Below are positions 26,881 through 39,464 of a stretch of 64,000 nt of DNA, piece by piece (within the stretch, counting starts at the first letter, position 1; each line of letters opens with the position of its first letter). Origin of the DNA: Ashinkailepas kermadecensis (lineage: Eukaryota; Arthropoda; Thecostraca; Neolepadidae); assembly GCA_034440615.1 (NCBI GenBank), contig JAOTOM010005183.1:702501-766500 (forward strand), written 5' to 3'. The notes beneath the pieces are model-generated. The model had not been told where the DNA came from, did not search any database, and worked only from the letters and a program-made list of their open reading frames with translations. Made by a program: the position numbers and the translations under genes.

Positions 26881-28005
26881 TGCATGCACCAACACACGCA
26901 CAATCTGGAGCTTGTTGAGCACCGGTTGCGACGCGCGGTGCTGGCGAGACCGTTGTCTGGCTGGGTGAAACTGGTGAACTCGTTCCGTTTTGTCACGAGT
27001 GGCCATGCCATCTCGCCTTACTGTGATCTGGTTCCAGGTAGGTGAAATGCGATCTTCGTCCGCCGATTTTAAATCGTGAGTTGAATTGGTAGCTGGACGG
27101 TACGCGAGCACGCACTCAGCCGGCCCAGATTGGAGTGCCCGGACACTGGCTGTCTGGAGGTTATGCATCCCAGCTGTCGATGCATGTGACGCTGCCGGCG
27201 GTGTACGATTGTGGAAAACTGGCCTGGTTTTTGTTGTTGTTTTTTTACCGCGAATGTAATGATTTCCGCCTGTCATCAATGTATGACGTCTGTGGATGTG
27301 CGCCGACTTCGTTAATTCATACTGCGAATGTAATGATTTCCGCCTGTCATGGATGTGCGACCGTGGTGCCACCGCACACACATTGGCTTTAATTCATACT
27401 GCGATTGCGTTGCATCAGATCAGTACCGTGCGATAGATGAGAGGAGGTGGGTATGATAACCTTAGATTTGTTTTGTTGAAGATGCAGGGTATGTCCTATA
27501 GTTTCCTGATTCGGTGTTACGCTTATGCAGGTGTCGCTTCAACAAAGAACTTAATAGTGACGCGAAACCCGATCAACTAATCCTGGTGACTTCCGCAGAG
27601 AGTAGAACCTGCTGTTCTCGTTCCGTTCCCCCGTACGGGCGTGTCATGTAACAAACGGCCGCCCGTCCTTGGTGCCTTACGTGTGAAGCAAACATGATTT
27701 ACTTTGTAGTGGATACAAGTGGGCACTGGAGGCTGCGTGCACCGGCGAACCGAATTCTGGCGCGTGCCTGCGCGGACCCTTTGTTCTGGAACGCCTGCGG
27801 CCAGCTGTCGGTTGGTTTGCGTTGTGGTCAGTGAACTGAGCCTCTGTCCGGGCGCCGCGGCCGCTGTCGAGCCACTCGTCGGGTCGCGCCGGCCCCGCGA
27901 GCCGACGACCGCGCATCCGAGTGACGTCATAGTTTTGTTACTGTTTTACACTTGACGGAATACACTGTGCTCTGATGGTCGTGTGTGCGCGCCTCCGAAC
28001 CGGCG
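26881..28005. other. Intergenic, no gene seen
   Basis: Two copies of a CGAATGTAATGATTTCCGCC stretch at about 27250 and 27326; otherwise unique DNA. The approximately 27740-27930 stretch is GC-rich. Confidence 0.45.
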
Positions 28006-28009
28006 TCAG

Positions 28010-28325
28010 AGCGTGGCGCGCTCGGCGCCAGACCGTGGGTCGCTCGGCGCCAGACCGTGGGCCGCTCGGCGCCAGGCCGTGGGCCGCTCGGCGCCAGGCC
28101 GTGGGCCGCTCGACGCCAGGCCGTGGCGCGCTCGGCGCCAGGCTGTGGGGCGCTCGGCGCCAGACCGTGGGCCGCTCGGCGCCAGACTGGGCCGCTCGGC
28201 GCCAGACTGGGCCGCTCGGCGCCAGACCGTGGGCCGCTCGGCGCCAGACCGTGGGCCGCTCTGCGCCAGATCGTGGGCCACTCGGCGCCAGGCTGTGGGG
28301 CGCTCGGCGCCAGACCTTGGCGCCG
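28010..28325. repeat. Minisatellite, 22-bp unit, about 14 copies
   Basis: The unit GCTCGGCGCCAGACCGTGGG plus CC, with GGC and CTG variants. Open frames in all registers are artefacts. Confidence 0.92.
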
Positions 28326-28329
28326 GGCG

Positions 28330-29810
28330 CCACTGCCAGCACTGCCGCCGGCAGCGAAAGTCGGCTGATCGCACCCGGCTGAGTAGTGACGCCGGGCGCC
28401 GCCAGGGGCGCCACTTTCGCCCTGGCGGCGCGCGTTTGTCACTTGGCCGGTCGGCGGCAATGGCTCTGTCTGCACATGGTTCGGTTCCGTACTGCGGTTA
28501 GCCAATTTTGACTCTGGTGATGGTTAGTGTTGGAGAAATGGGTAGTTCCTGGATTTTTGGTTACCAGAAAATTATCCTCTCAAGAAAATTATTATCTAAT
28601 TTGTATCATGTGTAGGTAGGGTGAGCCATTTGACATTGACCTGCTCTGTGAAAGTGTTCAAGATTATCTGGAGGGTGCGAGCTAAGATCCTGATGTATGT
28701 TCTTGTAATGCCTGCATGTGTTATGCAAGGAGTTTCCTCTCCATATGTAAGATTGCAAAGTGCAAATCCAGTCCTAGTCACAGTGGTGTCCTTTGCAGCC
28801 AGGTGAGACTGAGCGGGCTCAAGCCGGGTTAAGCTGTGCACGGAGGAGGGTCAAGGACTTGGTGAAGGTTGCGGTATAGCGTTACCCGCTACTGCGATCC
28901 ACTGCTTGTCACTCCAGTGCAGCCCCTGCACAGCATTCACCTTTTTCTTTAAGCTAGTCTAGTGGATCCAAAGAGCATCCTGACCATGCTCTACCCGAGA
29001 CATACCAACTTAAGATTATGCCCCAAATGTGAAGTTTTCTTCTTAGAAATTGGTACAAAATGCAATCAAGAAATATTTGTTGCAATGAACTTATGTGCAA
29101 TAAAGTGAATAATCGTCAAAATGTAAGAGAATGACCCATTAATTTCGAAGGCGAGCGAAAATTTATGTTCGCCTTTGGCTATTTGACCAACCTTAAACTG
29201 TCTTGCTCCAAATGGGGCGATCGTTATTAGAGTCAGTAAACCGGAATTTTCTACACGTACATACCACAAACTCTGACTTGATATAGCGGTTTTCGGGCCC
29301 GAGGAAGCCCAGCGCACAGGGTGCCCTGCCCACAGAGTGCCCCTTCCGGACCCACCACATCACTTGGCTGGTGGGACGCCCGTAATATATCAGGGCGGGG
29401 CACAGCAGCGTCACGACTTTATGACAGATGCGACTCCCGTGGGCGTGTCAGCTGTACGTTCTGAACCTAACTACCTAACTATCTACCCACGGACGGTCGA
29501 CACGGCCAGCTCCCACTGGAGGCGGCCCGGTGCCGGGCGCTGAGTGCACGTGCACAGAGACGGCGCGGCGCGTCCCTGCCGCCACCACACGCCATGTGCG
29601 GCACACATGGGCCGGCGCTGCGACGCGTTCCCATGTCCTTGAGCCGTTGCGGTCGCCGACCAAGTGGGTCACGTGGCTGTGAGCGCGGCGCGCACAGGAA
29701 ACGCCTGCCGCCGAGTGACGGCGGTGACCTCTGTCACCTCCGTCCTCCTGGCAACAGCACAATGGCCGCTCCCCTCCAGAATGGTCCCACGTGTAACGGC
29801 GCGAAATCCG
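28330..29810. other. Intergenic, no gene seen
   Basis: Unique DNA. Neither strand shows a recognisable domain; no tRNA or transposon signature is found. Confidence 0.45.
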
Positions 29811-29811
29811 C

Positions 29812-30050
29812 ACAGGGGTGGGGACGTCGACCATGGGTATCCAGACGCAGAGAAGCAGAGCAGGGCCTCACGTGTGGGGACGTCGACCATGGGTATCCAG
29901 ACACAGAGAATCAGTGCGGGGCCTCACAGGGATGAGGACATCGACCGGGGGTACCCAGCCACAGAGAAGCAGAGCGGGCCTCACAGGGGTGGGGACGCCG
30001 ACCAGGGGTATCCAGCCACAGAGAAGCAGAGCGGGGCCTCACAGCAGTGG
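29812..30050. repeat. Minisatellite, about 56-58-bp unit, 4 copies
   Basis: The unit GGGGACGTCGACCATGGGTA plus TCCAGACACAGAGAAGCAGAG and GGGCCTCACA; spacing of the CGAC motif is 56-58 bp. Confidence 0.88.
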
Positions 30051-30114
30051 TTGAAGTGTTCAAATAGGTGCTACAACCGTCATCGGGTGGAGGAGACATG
30101 GAGCGAATGTGAAG

Positions 30115-30177
<63 letters not shown>
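30115..30177. repeat. (TA)n microsatellite
   Basis: About 30 AT units followed by a G-run at 30187-30202. Confidence 0.95.
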
Positions 30178-30180
<3 letters not shown>

Positions 30181-30204
30181 GTGTGTGGGGGGCGGGGGGG
30201 GGAC

Positions 30205-31450
30205 GTGAACTAGACACAAATGGTTTTCGAGGCGGCTTTGGCCATCAAAAAGGTAATTTGCTCCCACCCCCACCCCACTCCAAACAACCAACCTGATAAA
30301 ATGATGCCCATGATTGTCGGTGGTGAACATCGATAAAGTTATACGTATCGATATCTGTGTAAAATACTACAACTATTAGGTACTATCACAATATCCTGCG
30401 TGTCCAGTGTGATCTACTGCGTGACAGAGCGTGGCGTGGCGACTAAAAAGCAGTGAGCCACGGGATGGCGCGTGTAATTATCTGCACTCACCCATGTCAT
30501 GATGTGGGAGAATGCTGGCTCTGCGTCACTGACGCTCTTCCAACCACGACGACGGCCGCAAGGTCGGCACACCCTCCCCCAATTACCGAGAACCGTCCGT
30601 CCCGCTCCGTACCGACGTGATCTAGGCGTACCCAGAGCATCACCTAATAACAGCCCGGTGACGTCACCACCGACTATCTGCATAATGACTGACCGCGCGT
30701 GGTCGAAGCAGCACGCCTCGCCTGTGGAACGCTGTCAGTTTGAAGTGCTCGCAGCTGCGGATTTAGCGCGCCCGGCAGGCAGTGCGAAATAATCGGGTCG
30801 GTAATTACCGCCCGCATTCCAGCATCGCTTTGGGGGTTGTTGCCAGGCAGATGCGTGCATATGCAGATGGCAAGCAACGCAATCGTATGCACTGTTGCTC
30901 GATATAAACGTGGTATGCCAGCGCAGAGCAAGGTTTCAAAAGAAGACCTTAGGCTTCGCCGCATGCCTTGAGGGACAGGCAATGCCATATGGCCTCAGCT
31001 GCTGCAGCAGCTTCCTCCCGACTGCAGCAGCAGGCTCAGTATGCATTTATTGGCGGGACGCTACGTTTCCACAACGAATGGATACCTCGCGGTGGGCCAT
31101 ATAGCCAGCGTCACGCAATGCGAGTGTACCCAGCTCTCTCCAAAGCATGGCACCGACCCAGAGGTACATACCCGAGAGGCATGCGCCACCTCAGACGGTC
31201 AGACAACACCTTGACAGGTGTATGCGTGTGACTGTACGTGCGCGCGCAGGAGCGTGTGCGCGAGCCGTCGGCCAGCCCCGGCGGTGCTGAGTGAGGTGAT
31301 GCCGTTGCCGCGTACCAGTCAGAGTTTCGACGGGCGCGATCCTCTCATTAGAGACGCGGCGCCGGTCTGGTCGGCGCTGCGGCAGTGGCAGGTGGCCGCA
31401 GCAGTTGGGGGCGACCCTGTGGTGTTCCTGACCGAGACAGGCCAGCGCTG
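30205..31450. other. Intergenic, no gene seen
   Basis: Mixed DNA with several short frames and no recognisable product. No structured RNA or element is identified. Confidence 0.45.
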
Positions 31451-31454
31451 GTCT

Positions 31455-31850
31455 GGTGACCGGCCATATCACACGTCTACAGCGACTGGCCAGTGGCCAT
31501 ATCGTACGTCTACAGCGACTGACCAGTGGCCATATCACACGTCGACACTGACTGGCAGTGGCCATATCACACGTCTACAGTGACTGGCCATATCACATGT
31601 CTACAGTTACTGGCCAGTGGCCATATCACACGTCTACAGTGACTGGCCAGTGGCCATATCACATGTCTGCAGTGACTGGCCACATCGCAGACACAGATTC
31701 CTCAGACACATTCCTCAGACACAGATGCCTCGGGCATAGATTCCTCCAACACAGATTCCTCCGACACAGTTTCCTCGGACAGATTCATCGGACACGGATT
31801 CCTCGGACACAGTTTCCTCGGACACAGATTCCTCGGACACATGTCTGCCG
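31455..31850. repeat. Two adjacent tandem arrays (about 33 bp, then about 15 bp)
   Basis: 31455-31690: TGGCCATATCACACGTCTAC plus AGTGACTGGCCAG, about 7 copies. 31690-31850: TTCCTCGGACACAGA, about 11 degenerate copies. Confidence 0.85.
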
Positions 31851-32170
31851 GCCACCGGTGTCGGTCGGCCGGTGCGAACCCGCTGGTTATCCTGTCGTGT
31901 CGGGCCCGCTCCGTGCTGCGGAGCAGCGTCTAATGACAGACCCGGCAGGAGCCGCCGGGACCTGCGGCCGACAGCCGTCGATCAAGCTATCCCCGCCGGC
32001 TGGCACCCCTGCACTCTCCGTGACCGAGAAATGTCACTCACGGCACCCACGGGTCCGGTACCCCTGGACGGGGCACCGCACGCCAAAACATTTGTACCAT
32101 TGTTTCATGTCCATTCAGTGCTACATTCACGCGGTACCCGATCTCCGGCATGGATGGAGGCGGGACACCG
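31851..32170. other. Intergenic, no gene seen
   Basis: GC-rich DNA between arrays. Confidence 0.4.
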
Positions 32171-32174
32171 ACCA

Positions 32175-32430
32175 CTGGCACTCGCTGCAGTTGACAGACC
32201 TGGCAATTTCCTGGCACTCTACGCAGTTGACAGACCTGGCACTCCCCTGACACTCCCCGTATTTGGCAGACCTGGCACTCGCCCAGCACTCCCCGCAGTT
32301 GACAAACCTGCACACTCCCCGCAGTTGACAGACCTGGCACTCCCCGCAGTTGACAGACCTGCCACTCCACTGGCACTCCCCGCAGTTGACAGACCTGCCA
32401 CTCCACTGGCACTCCCCGTAGTTGACAGAC
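32175..32430. repeat. Minisatellite, 21-31-bp units
   Basis: GCAGTTGACAGACCTG followed by GCACTCC or CCACTCCACTGGCACTCCCC; unit length varies through inclusion of a CACTGGCACTCC block. Confidence 0.85.
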
Positions 32431-33390
32431 CTTCCTCGTGTTCTCCTGTGGCGGGCACATCTGCAGCATGCCGGTGGTTCTGATATTGGCTACAGTTTAC
32501 ACGCGTGCCCGTGATGGCAGCCGAACTGCTCCTCGAACCCCCAGATGTTGGCAATGGAAGACCCCTCAAGCCAGCCGGCACTGCGGGTGCCACGGCTGCG
32601 ACGTGTCGAACGGCATGGTGAAGTACACTACGGGAAAAAAACATCGACAAGGCCTGTGAGGGTTCAAGATTTCGAGAGCCCAGCCTGGCGCAGGAGTCTG
32701 CTCAGATCCTTTGTGCGGTGACGTCACACGGCATCAGTTTGAAGCAGCAATGGAGCATTGGATGCAATGCAACCCCGAGGCTCCAACATTAAGTGTCAAC
32801 GGCAGCATCGGATATATCTTTTCTTGTCAGTCCCTGTTTAGTCTCCTTTGACTTGATCTCCTTCGCCCTTCGCCCTTCTCCTCTCCAAGCTACCTCCTCT
32901 CTCTCTCTCTCTCTCTCTCTATCTATTTATCTCTCTATCTCTCTTTCCATGTTGACGAAATGCCCTTGTGTGGCGATATGTGGCTAATTAGACGACGTCT
33001 CTATCAAGATTAATGGACGGATATTTGGAATTTATGAGAACACGTACTTGATGCACCTTTCGTGAAGTCTAAGTTCCTTTTCGTGACGCTGCTGCGTATC
33101 GAGTGATGATTTATCATTCAGCCGTAAGTCCCGTAAATCAGGCAAATCCTATGCCTATTTTACCCTGGTTTCGACCGATATTGCCATTAGCATCGTCAAT
33201 TTCTTACGCCAACTGGCTTTCAAATGTGCTAAGAAAACCGACGATGAGCTCCAAACTCAGGAAGTTGCGATGCAAATTTAAACACGCCGGCCTCAATATC
33301 TGGGCGAACAGCAAAGAAACCGTTGTATGCTCCATATTCGGCAATTACTTCTCCGTATCCCTGATGCGTAGCCACTCGTGTGGCGGCATT
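32431..33390. other. Intergenic, no gene seen
   Basis: Contains a short CT/CTAT repeat at about 32898-32945. No coding feature is recognised. Confidence 0.45.
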
Positions 33391-33399
33391 CTTCAGCCC

Positions 33400-33955
33400 G
33401 GCTTTCGCTGGCCATCCATTGAGCGGGTGCCGCGACCGCCGAGGCCCGATCCCATCGGCCCGCTACCACGGCGTCACTGTCCATCCGTGGCCCCATTACG
33501 TCAGCACTTTACAATTCGGCGTCGTTTACAGCGGCGAATGCTTCCCATTGGCCGCGCCGTTGCCGCTCGACCTGGGGCGGCGGGCCGGCGCCGCCGCCGG
33601 CCGCCAGGTGTCAGGTCGGGCGGCGGCGGCGGCGGCAGCGGCAGCGGCCGGGCGGGGAGCGGCCGGCGCGGTGTTGGCGGAGGAGGCGGAGGCGCGGGTG
33701 CGCCGATGACTTGCTGCCGTCGGCGGCCGCGTGCCGCCTCTCCAGTGGCCCCCGCCAGTGGCGGCACGGCCGCTGCAGCGCGACCGGCCACAGCGGCGGC
33801 GATAATTGGTCGCTCATTAGCGCTGCAGAGCGAGGGTCACGGCAATGAGGCCACCTGCGGAGTCGCCTTTCCCGGCGCCAGCCGGTGTTGGGCGGGCGCT
33901 GCCGAAACACCGAGGCGTCGCCCTTTCGACTGGCCGCTGCTGCCAGGCTTAAAGG
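33400..33955. other. GC-rich, CpG-dense island
   Basis: Dense CG dinucleotides, GGC/GCC runs (33590-33700) and CCATTGGCC/ATTGGTC elements. A plus-strand frame (33103-33981) crosses it but its composition (polyglycine, polyarginine) follows base content, and I do not call it a gene. It could be a promoter-associated island; no downstream gene is recognised. Confidence 0.4.
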
Positions 33956-35075
33956 AGAGGAACGCCTTTTTTCCAGGCTAATGTAGCTGCCAAAAGCAAA
34001 TTATCCACATTATCATGTTAGAAAATGAAATTAGAACACCAAAAAGAATGGCGATATCAAAAGGTAGGACGACAAAAAAAGGCGGTATGCCCTTTCAGGT
34101 CGCTGGAATTGGCTTTAAGCAATGAGTGAAGCACACAATTAACCGAACTGGGCATAGGGTCGCAGGTTCATTTCCCGCTGTCAAGATCATGAACTAAGTT
34201 CGCTTTTTTTATGTTGTAGATCACCGACCGAAATAACTCGAATACCTGCCTTGCCACCCATAAGGCATGGGCTTCGCTAACGTGTGGAATGGATACCCCA
34301 AACCTGGTGAAGTTGAACGGTACGCCTATAGTGTTCCACGCAAAGAATCGACCTCAAAACGCTCTCGTATTCCCCCTTCCCCCGATCCAAAATCTGTGGC
34401 TATGCCGATGCCCTAAAGGTGTCTAGTGGAGGACTGGTGTAGGCACTAAATCATAAATTTATTCAGTTAATGTTGTCATTGATTTCAGTTTGTCCTGAGA
34501 AAATGTATATCGAAGTACACTATTTCCAAAAGAAAGAACGTCATTCAGCGTTTTATCAGTCAATTATCAACCCTGGCTCAACAGGTGACTTCACGGTGTG
34601 TGGTTAGGCACACACCGTGAAAAACAGGTGTTTTTCACCCAGGTGAAAAACAAAGGAGCATGTAATGGTCGTCATGTTTTCGGCTGCCCTGACATGCCCT
34701 GGCCAAATGTCAGACGCTTCACGACTGTAAGCAAAAGTAACGACGTAGGTACTTTTCTCTACGATTTATATCAATATGTTTCACCATACATAGTTTTTCT
34801 GCACGTGACAGTGTCTCGAATAACATGCTGACTGAACCGGAAATTTGTCCTCTCTCCCCCCCCCCCTCATCCTAGTGATCAGAAAATGTTGTCATTTTCA
34901 TAACCCATATCGGTTAAGCTAACAACATTCCTCTCGTGAATGCGTATTTCTGGAACACTTTCTCCACCCCAGTACAACAATTATAGAGCAGGTCACTGAT
35001 GCGTGGTGAAGCATGTCTGATCGAAATCACATACAAAAGTGCATCCCTGCTTTTTTACGTTGGTGAAGCAGGTAG
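33956..35075. other. Intergenic, AT-richer, no gene seen
   Basis: Holds two adjacent small hairpins (34590-34651) and a C-run at 34857-34866. Nothing else is recognised. Confidence 0.45.
34590..34651. repeat. Twin short perfect hairpins
   Basis: Arms TTCACGGTGTGTG (34590-34602) and its complement (34609-34621) with a 6-base loop, then GTTTTTCACC (34630-34639) and its complement (34642-34651) with a 2-base loop. Confidence 0.8.
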
Positions 35076-35435
35076 GTGTCAGTGCATGATTTGTGGCGCT
35101 TTGAAAGCAGGTGGTCATGCTGTGGTGTGGTGAATCAGCCGTTGCAGCCGGTGCTCCGCGTTAGACGGCGACAGCTCTGGGCCAGGCGAGGCCGGAAGAC
35201 AACACTCAACACACCGCGACCGCACCGCGGCCCCGCACAGCCGCCACCTCCGCCACCTCTACCCAGCCCGGCCACCGCCACCGGCGACCGGACGCCGTGT
35301 GCGTACCTGGCGGCCTCGCTCCCGCCGAGATGGCCGGCGATGATTGGCTGCCCGACTGCATCGTCAATCACCGGAAAACAGTGCCGCCGGCGGCGATCGG
35401 CAGTCGCCGGGCAATCGCTGCACTGCATCGCGGCT
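35076..35435. other. Intergenic GC-rich DNA, no gene seen
   Basis: A plus-strand frame here is proline/arginine-rich without motifs. Confidence 0.4.
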
Positions 35436-35437
35436 GA

Positions 35438-35780
35438 CGGCCACCACGACCACTGACGGCCACCACGACCACTGACGGCCACCACGACCACTGACGGCCA
35501 CCACGACCACTGCCGGCCACCACCACCACTGACGGCGACCACGACCACTGACGGCCACCACGACCACTGACGGCCACCACGACCACTGACGGCCACCACG
35601 ACCACTGACGGCCACCACCACCACTGACGGCCACCACGACCACTGACGGCCACCACCACCACTGACGGCCACCACGACCACTGACGGCCACCACGACCAC
35701 TGACGGCCACCACGACCACTGACGGCCACCACGACCACTGACGGCCACCACGACCACTGACGGCCACCACGACCACTGAC
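35438..35780. repeat. Minisatellite, 19-bp unit, about 18 copies
   Basis: CTGACGGCCACCACGACCA repeated with rare CACCACCA and GGCGACC variants. Long VVVAVSGRG-type frames on the minus strand are artefacts. Confidence 0.95.
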
Positions 35781-35889
35781 GCACAGCACGTGCACACGTT
35801 ACAGCCGCCGACCGTAGCCGACAGCGGTGGCCTCCGACCACGCTTCGGTCAGGGTCTCCATCTGCAGCGTTTGATCTCCATCAGATCCC

Positions 35890-36612
35890 GCCGGAGGGTG
35901 GGACCTCCACCAGGGGCCGCTGGAGGGTGGGACCTCCACCAAGGGCCGCTGGAGGGTGGGACCTCCACCAGGGGCCGCTGGAGGGTGGGACCTCCACCAG
36001 GGGCGCTGGAGGATGGGACCGCCACTAGGGGCCGCTGGAGGGTAGGACCTCCACCAGGGGCCGCTGGAGGGTGGGATCTCCACCAGGGGCCGCTGGAGGA
36101 TGGGACCTCCACCAGGGGCCGCTGGAGGGTGGGATCTCCACCAGGGGCCGCTGGAGGGTGGGATCTCCACCAGGGGCCGCTGGAGGATGGGACCGCCACT
36201 AGGGGCCGCTGGAGGGTGGGATCTCCACCAGGGGCCGCTGGAGGGTGGGATCTCCACCAGGGGCCGCTGGAGGGTGGGATCTCCACCAGGGGCCGCTGGA
36301 GGGTGGGACCTCCACCAGGGGCCGCTGGAGGGTGGGACCTCCACCAGGGGCCGCTGGAGGATGGGACCGCCACTAGGGGCCGCTGGAGGGTAGGACATCC
36401 ACCAGGGGCCGCTCGAGGGTGGGACCTCCACTAGGGGTCGCTGGAGGGTGGGATCTCCACCAGGGGCCGCTGGAGGGTGGGACCTCCACCAGGGGCCGCT
36501 GGAGGATGGGACCGCCACTAGGGGCCGCTGGAGGGTAGGACATCCACCAGGGGCCGCTCGAGGGTGGGACCTCCACCAGGGGCCGCTGGAGGATGGGACC
36601 TCCACCAAAGGC
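35890..36612. repeat. Minisatellite, 29-bp unit, about 25 copies
   Basis: GGGGCCGCTGGAGGGTGGGA plus CCTCCACCA. At least three variants (GATCTCC, GACCGCCACTA, GACATCC) recur in the same order at 36180-36400 and 36440-36560, indicating block duplication. Confidence 0.94.
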
Positions 36613-37394
36613 CGTAGGAATTCCAAATATCTACCAGGGGCTGTGGGAATGCCGAATCTCTACCAGAGGCCGTAGGAATGCCGAATCTTCACCAAAGGCC
36701 GACGGAGTGTCGGATCTCTACCTATTGGAGTGTTGCATTTCCACCGGAGTCTGCTGCGATTACAGAGACCTCTGCAGCGGCAGATATCTACTATATTTCG
36801 TCGCAGCACCAGAAACCTTCTGTATAGTGAAAGGTATCAAGTGTATGCAGCCATAGGCTCCGGAGGCTGCTACAGCGACAGCTGGACGCCAGACGTCCGC
36901 ACAGCTGTGAACCTCCGCGGTCTAGCGGGTCACCAGCAGCAGCAGCAGCTGCTGCCGCTGGGTGAGAGGCACCACGACCTGGTCCGTGACGGCTCCGGTG
37001 GCCCGTCACGGCCGTGCTGTTCTCGTGTCACGCGGAGTTTCGACGGCCGACGCTAGGTCCTGCCGATGGCCAGCGCTCGAGTGCAGACCACTCATCGCCG
37101 CCCACAGTGCACCATCGCCGGCAAGAAAATTATAGATATATATATATATATAATCGCTAAGCGCGGCACCCTCCATCGAACCGACACAGGCAACGGAATC
37201 GCCCAGCCTCGGGGCACGCATGTCACGTGACATGGCATAGCTGCCCGACCGACGGCCAGTCGGCATGGCTCAGTCGGCGCCGACCCAGCCGGCACCGACC
37301 ATTCCACTATGGCATATTTCATGGGAACAAATTGTGTGAGTTCATCGAAGAAAATATTGTGATGAACGCTACTAAAAAGAGGAAGAATTGAACT
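36613..37394. other. Intergenic, no gene seen
   Basis: Begins as a diverged tail of the 29-bp array (to about 36700). A short (TA)n lies at 37133-37152. Confidence 0.45.
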
Positions 37395-37555
37395 AGGAGG
37401 TCTAATTATGAGCGGGGGACTTGGGCTTCAAATAAACAGGTATAATTATGAGCAGAGAAATTGGGACTACACGAACAGGTTTAATTATGATAGCGGGACT
37501 TGGTACTTCAGACGAACAGGTCTAATTATGAGCGGGGGACTTGGCACCTCAAACG
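37395..37555. repeat. Degenerate tandem repeat, about 45-bp unit, 4 copies
   Basis: GGTCTAATTATGAGCGGGGG plus ACTTGG...TTCA...AACA repeated. Confidence 0.8.
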
Positions 37556-37925
37556 CTGTAGCAAATAAATGCGCTAAAATTGACAACCATTACGGTTTGG
37601 CCTGATCGGATGACTTAGGGGAACTTTTGTCGTGCCTAAACAGGAATTGGCCGCCTCGTGCCTCACCCTCGTTCGCAATAAAACGAAGACACATTCTCTT
37701 CGTTTTCCGCAAGTCACTGTGAAGCACAGGTGCAGAGTTGGCGCGAGGAATTGATACTGCGGTTGAAACATGATCATAGTCGGTCCAACATCGTGTAGTG
37801 GGACGGCACACCAGCAGCGGCCTGACGAGCGAACCGGTCCCTTTAAACTTATCCGGCCCTACCTTTGTTAAATACAACGAAGAATGGCTCTTAGATGCTC
37901 CTGGGTTTTAGACATTGCGTGTAAA
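37556..37925. other. Intergenic, no gene seen
   Basis: Unique DNA without recognised features. Confidence 0.4.
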
Positions 37926-38128
37926 GAAAGCATACGACCTTCAATATACCAGGAGGTGCTGAGTTGACACCAAAAGTAACGTTAAGGATTATACTTTATT
38001 ACTCAACGTTTCGGCCAGGGGCCATCGTCAGGAGAGGCCATCGTCGCCAGGGGCCATCGTCGCCATCCTTAACGTTACTTTTGATGTCAACTCAGCACCT
38101 CCTGGTATATTGAAGGTCGTATGCTTTC
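37926..38128. repeat. Near-perfect 64-bp inverted repeat with hammerhead-like loop
   Basis: Left arm 37926-37989 and right arm 38065-38128 match at 63 of 64 positions. The 75-bp spacer contains, on the minus strand, CTGACGATGGCCCCTGGCC followed by GAAACG, and a short repeat of GGCCATCGTC. The arrangement resembles a collapsed pair of inverted retroelement ends. Confidence 0.85.
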
Positions 38129-38569
38129 TCTACCTTTGTTATACGTGTTGCCTTTCAGCGAATAGTTGGAATTTACGAGCGGCTCTGCGAAATGGAATAT
38201 CATTTCCTCCCGGTCGTAACCGTAGCAGCTGAGTATATCGACAAACGCTTATCTGATCGACAGTTAATACACGCCGGAACAATTTCATCCACAAGCTGTT
38301 AGGATGAGATCAGCACGTTTTGTTCGTCAGTGTTTAATCGTTGGAGAGCACGATACTGGAGCGGTGGTGGGCACACCGCTGCTCTGCCCTCTGCGTCCGA
38401 CTGCACTGTAGAGAAATGGGCGCTGCCGATACAGCACATATACCTGCCTGCAGATAGCCGTTGATACGTTCAACCAGAAACCAGACAACAATCGGGTCGA
38501 GGAGTTCTAATCGCCGAAACTATGCATAAACACAACACCCCATACACACACGTATGCGTAGGTATACAT
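38129..38569. other. Intergenic, no gene seen
   Basis: No recognisable coding or repeat feature before the (TA)n block. Confidence 0.4.
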
Positions 38570-38895
<326 letters not shown>

Positions 38896-39309
38896 CAAGA
38901 GGGAGCACCGGGACTACGATCCAGTGTGGGGATCCAAGCCTGGAAGTACCATGCACCCAACTATGGTGGACTATTATGGTACGGCGTCTAATTGGCGGTA
39001 TCTGCCGAAAACAACACTTGGCTTGGCCATCACATCGGCATGCCCCAAGGGTTACGTCTACACATTGAACCACCCCCACACTTAAAACGCTCCAGGAGCC
39101 ACCGACGCCGAGGTGAAACTGCTGAAGTTTGAACATACGTGCGAGCCGGCCGCCCGGCCCGCGGCGCGAGCTCCGACAATGCGTCGTCCGCCTCCGGAGA
39201 ACTGCCGAGTCAGCCGCGGAGAACGTGACGCCATGTGCAGACGGTCGCGGCGCGCCAGCTGCAGTCTGCAGAAGCTCGCCGAGATCGGGACCTGCTACGG
39301 CGACTGCTG

Positions 39310-39392
39310 CACCTGAGGCCACGGATCGGCCGGTCGGCCGGCTGAGGCCACAGGTCGGCCGGTCGGCCGGCTGAGGCCACGGATCGGCCGGT
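39310..39392. repeat. 30-bp tandem repeat, about 3 copies
   Basis: GAGGCCACGGATCGGCCGGT plus CGGCCGGCT. Confidence 0.85.
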
Positions 39393-39464
39393 CGGCGTGT
39401 GAGTGTAGGTCACGCGGCTCCCTCATTACTCTCATGCCGCTCGTGTCGGACCCAGTTCAGAGTG

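Noticed and set aside
33103..33981. 292-codon frame across the GC-rich island
   Set aside because: Composition-driven polyglycine and arginine; no domain, and the opposite strand is equally open.
35799..36626. Proline/glycine-rich 275-codon frame
   Set aside because: It is the 29-bp minisatellite read in frame; all registers are open.
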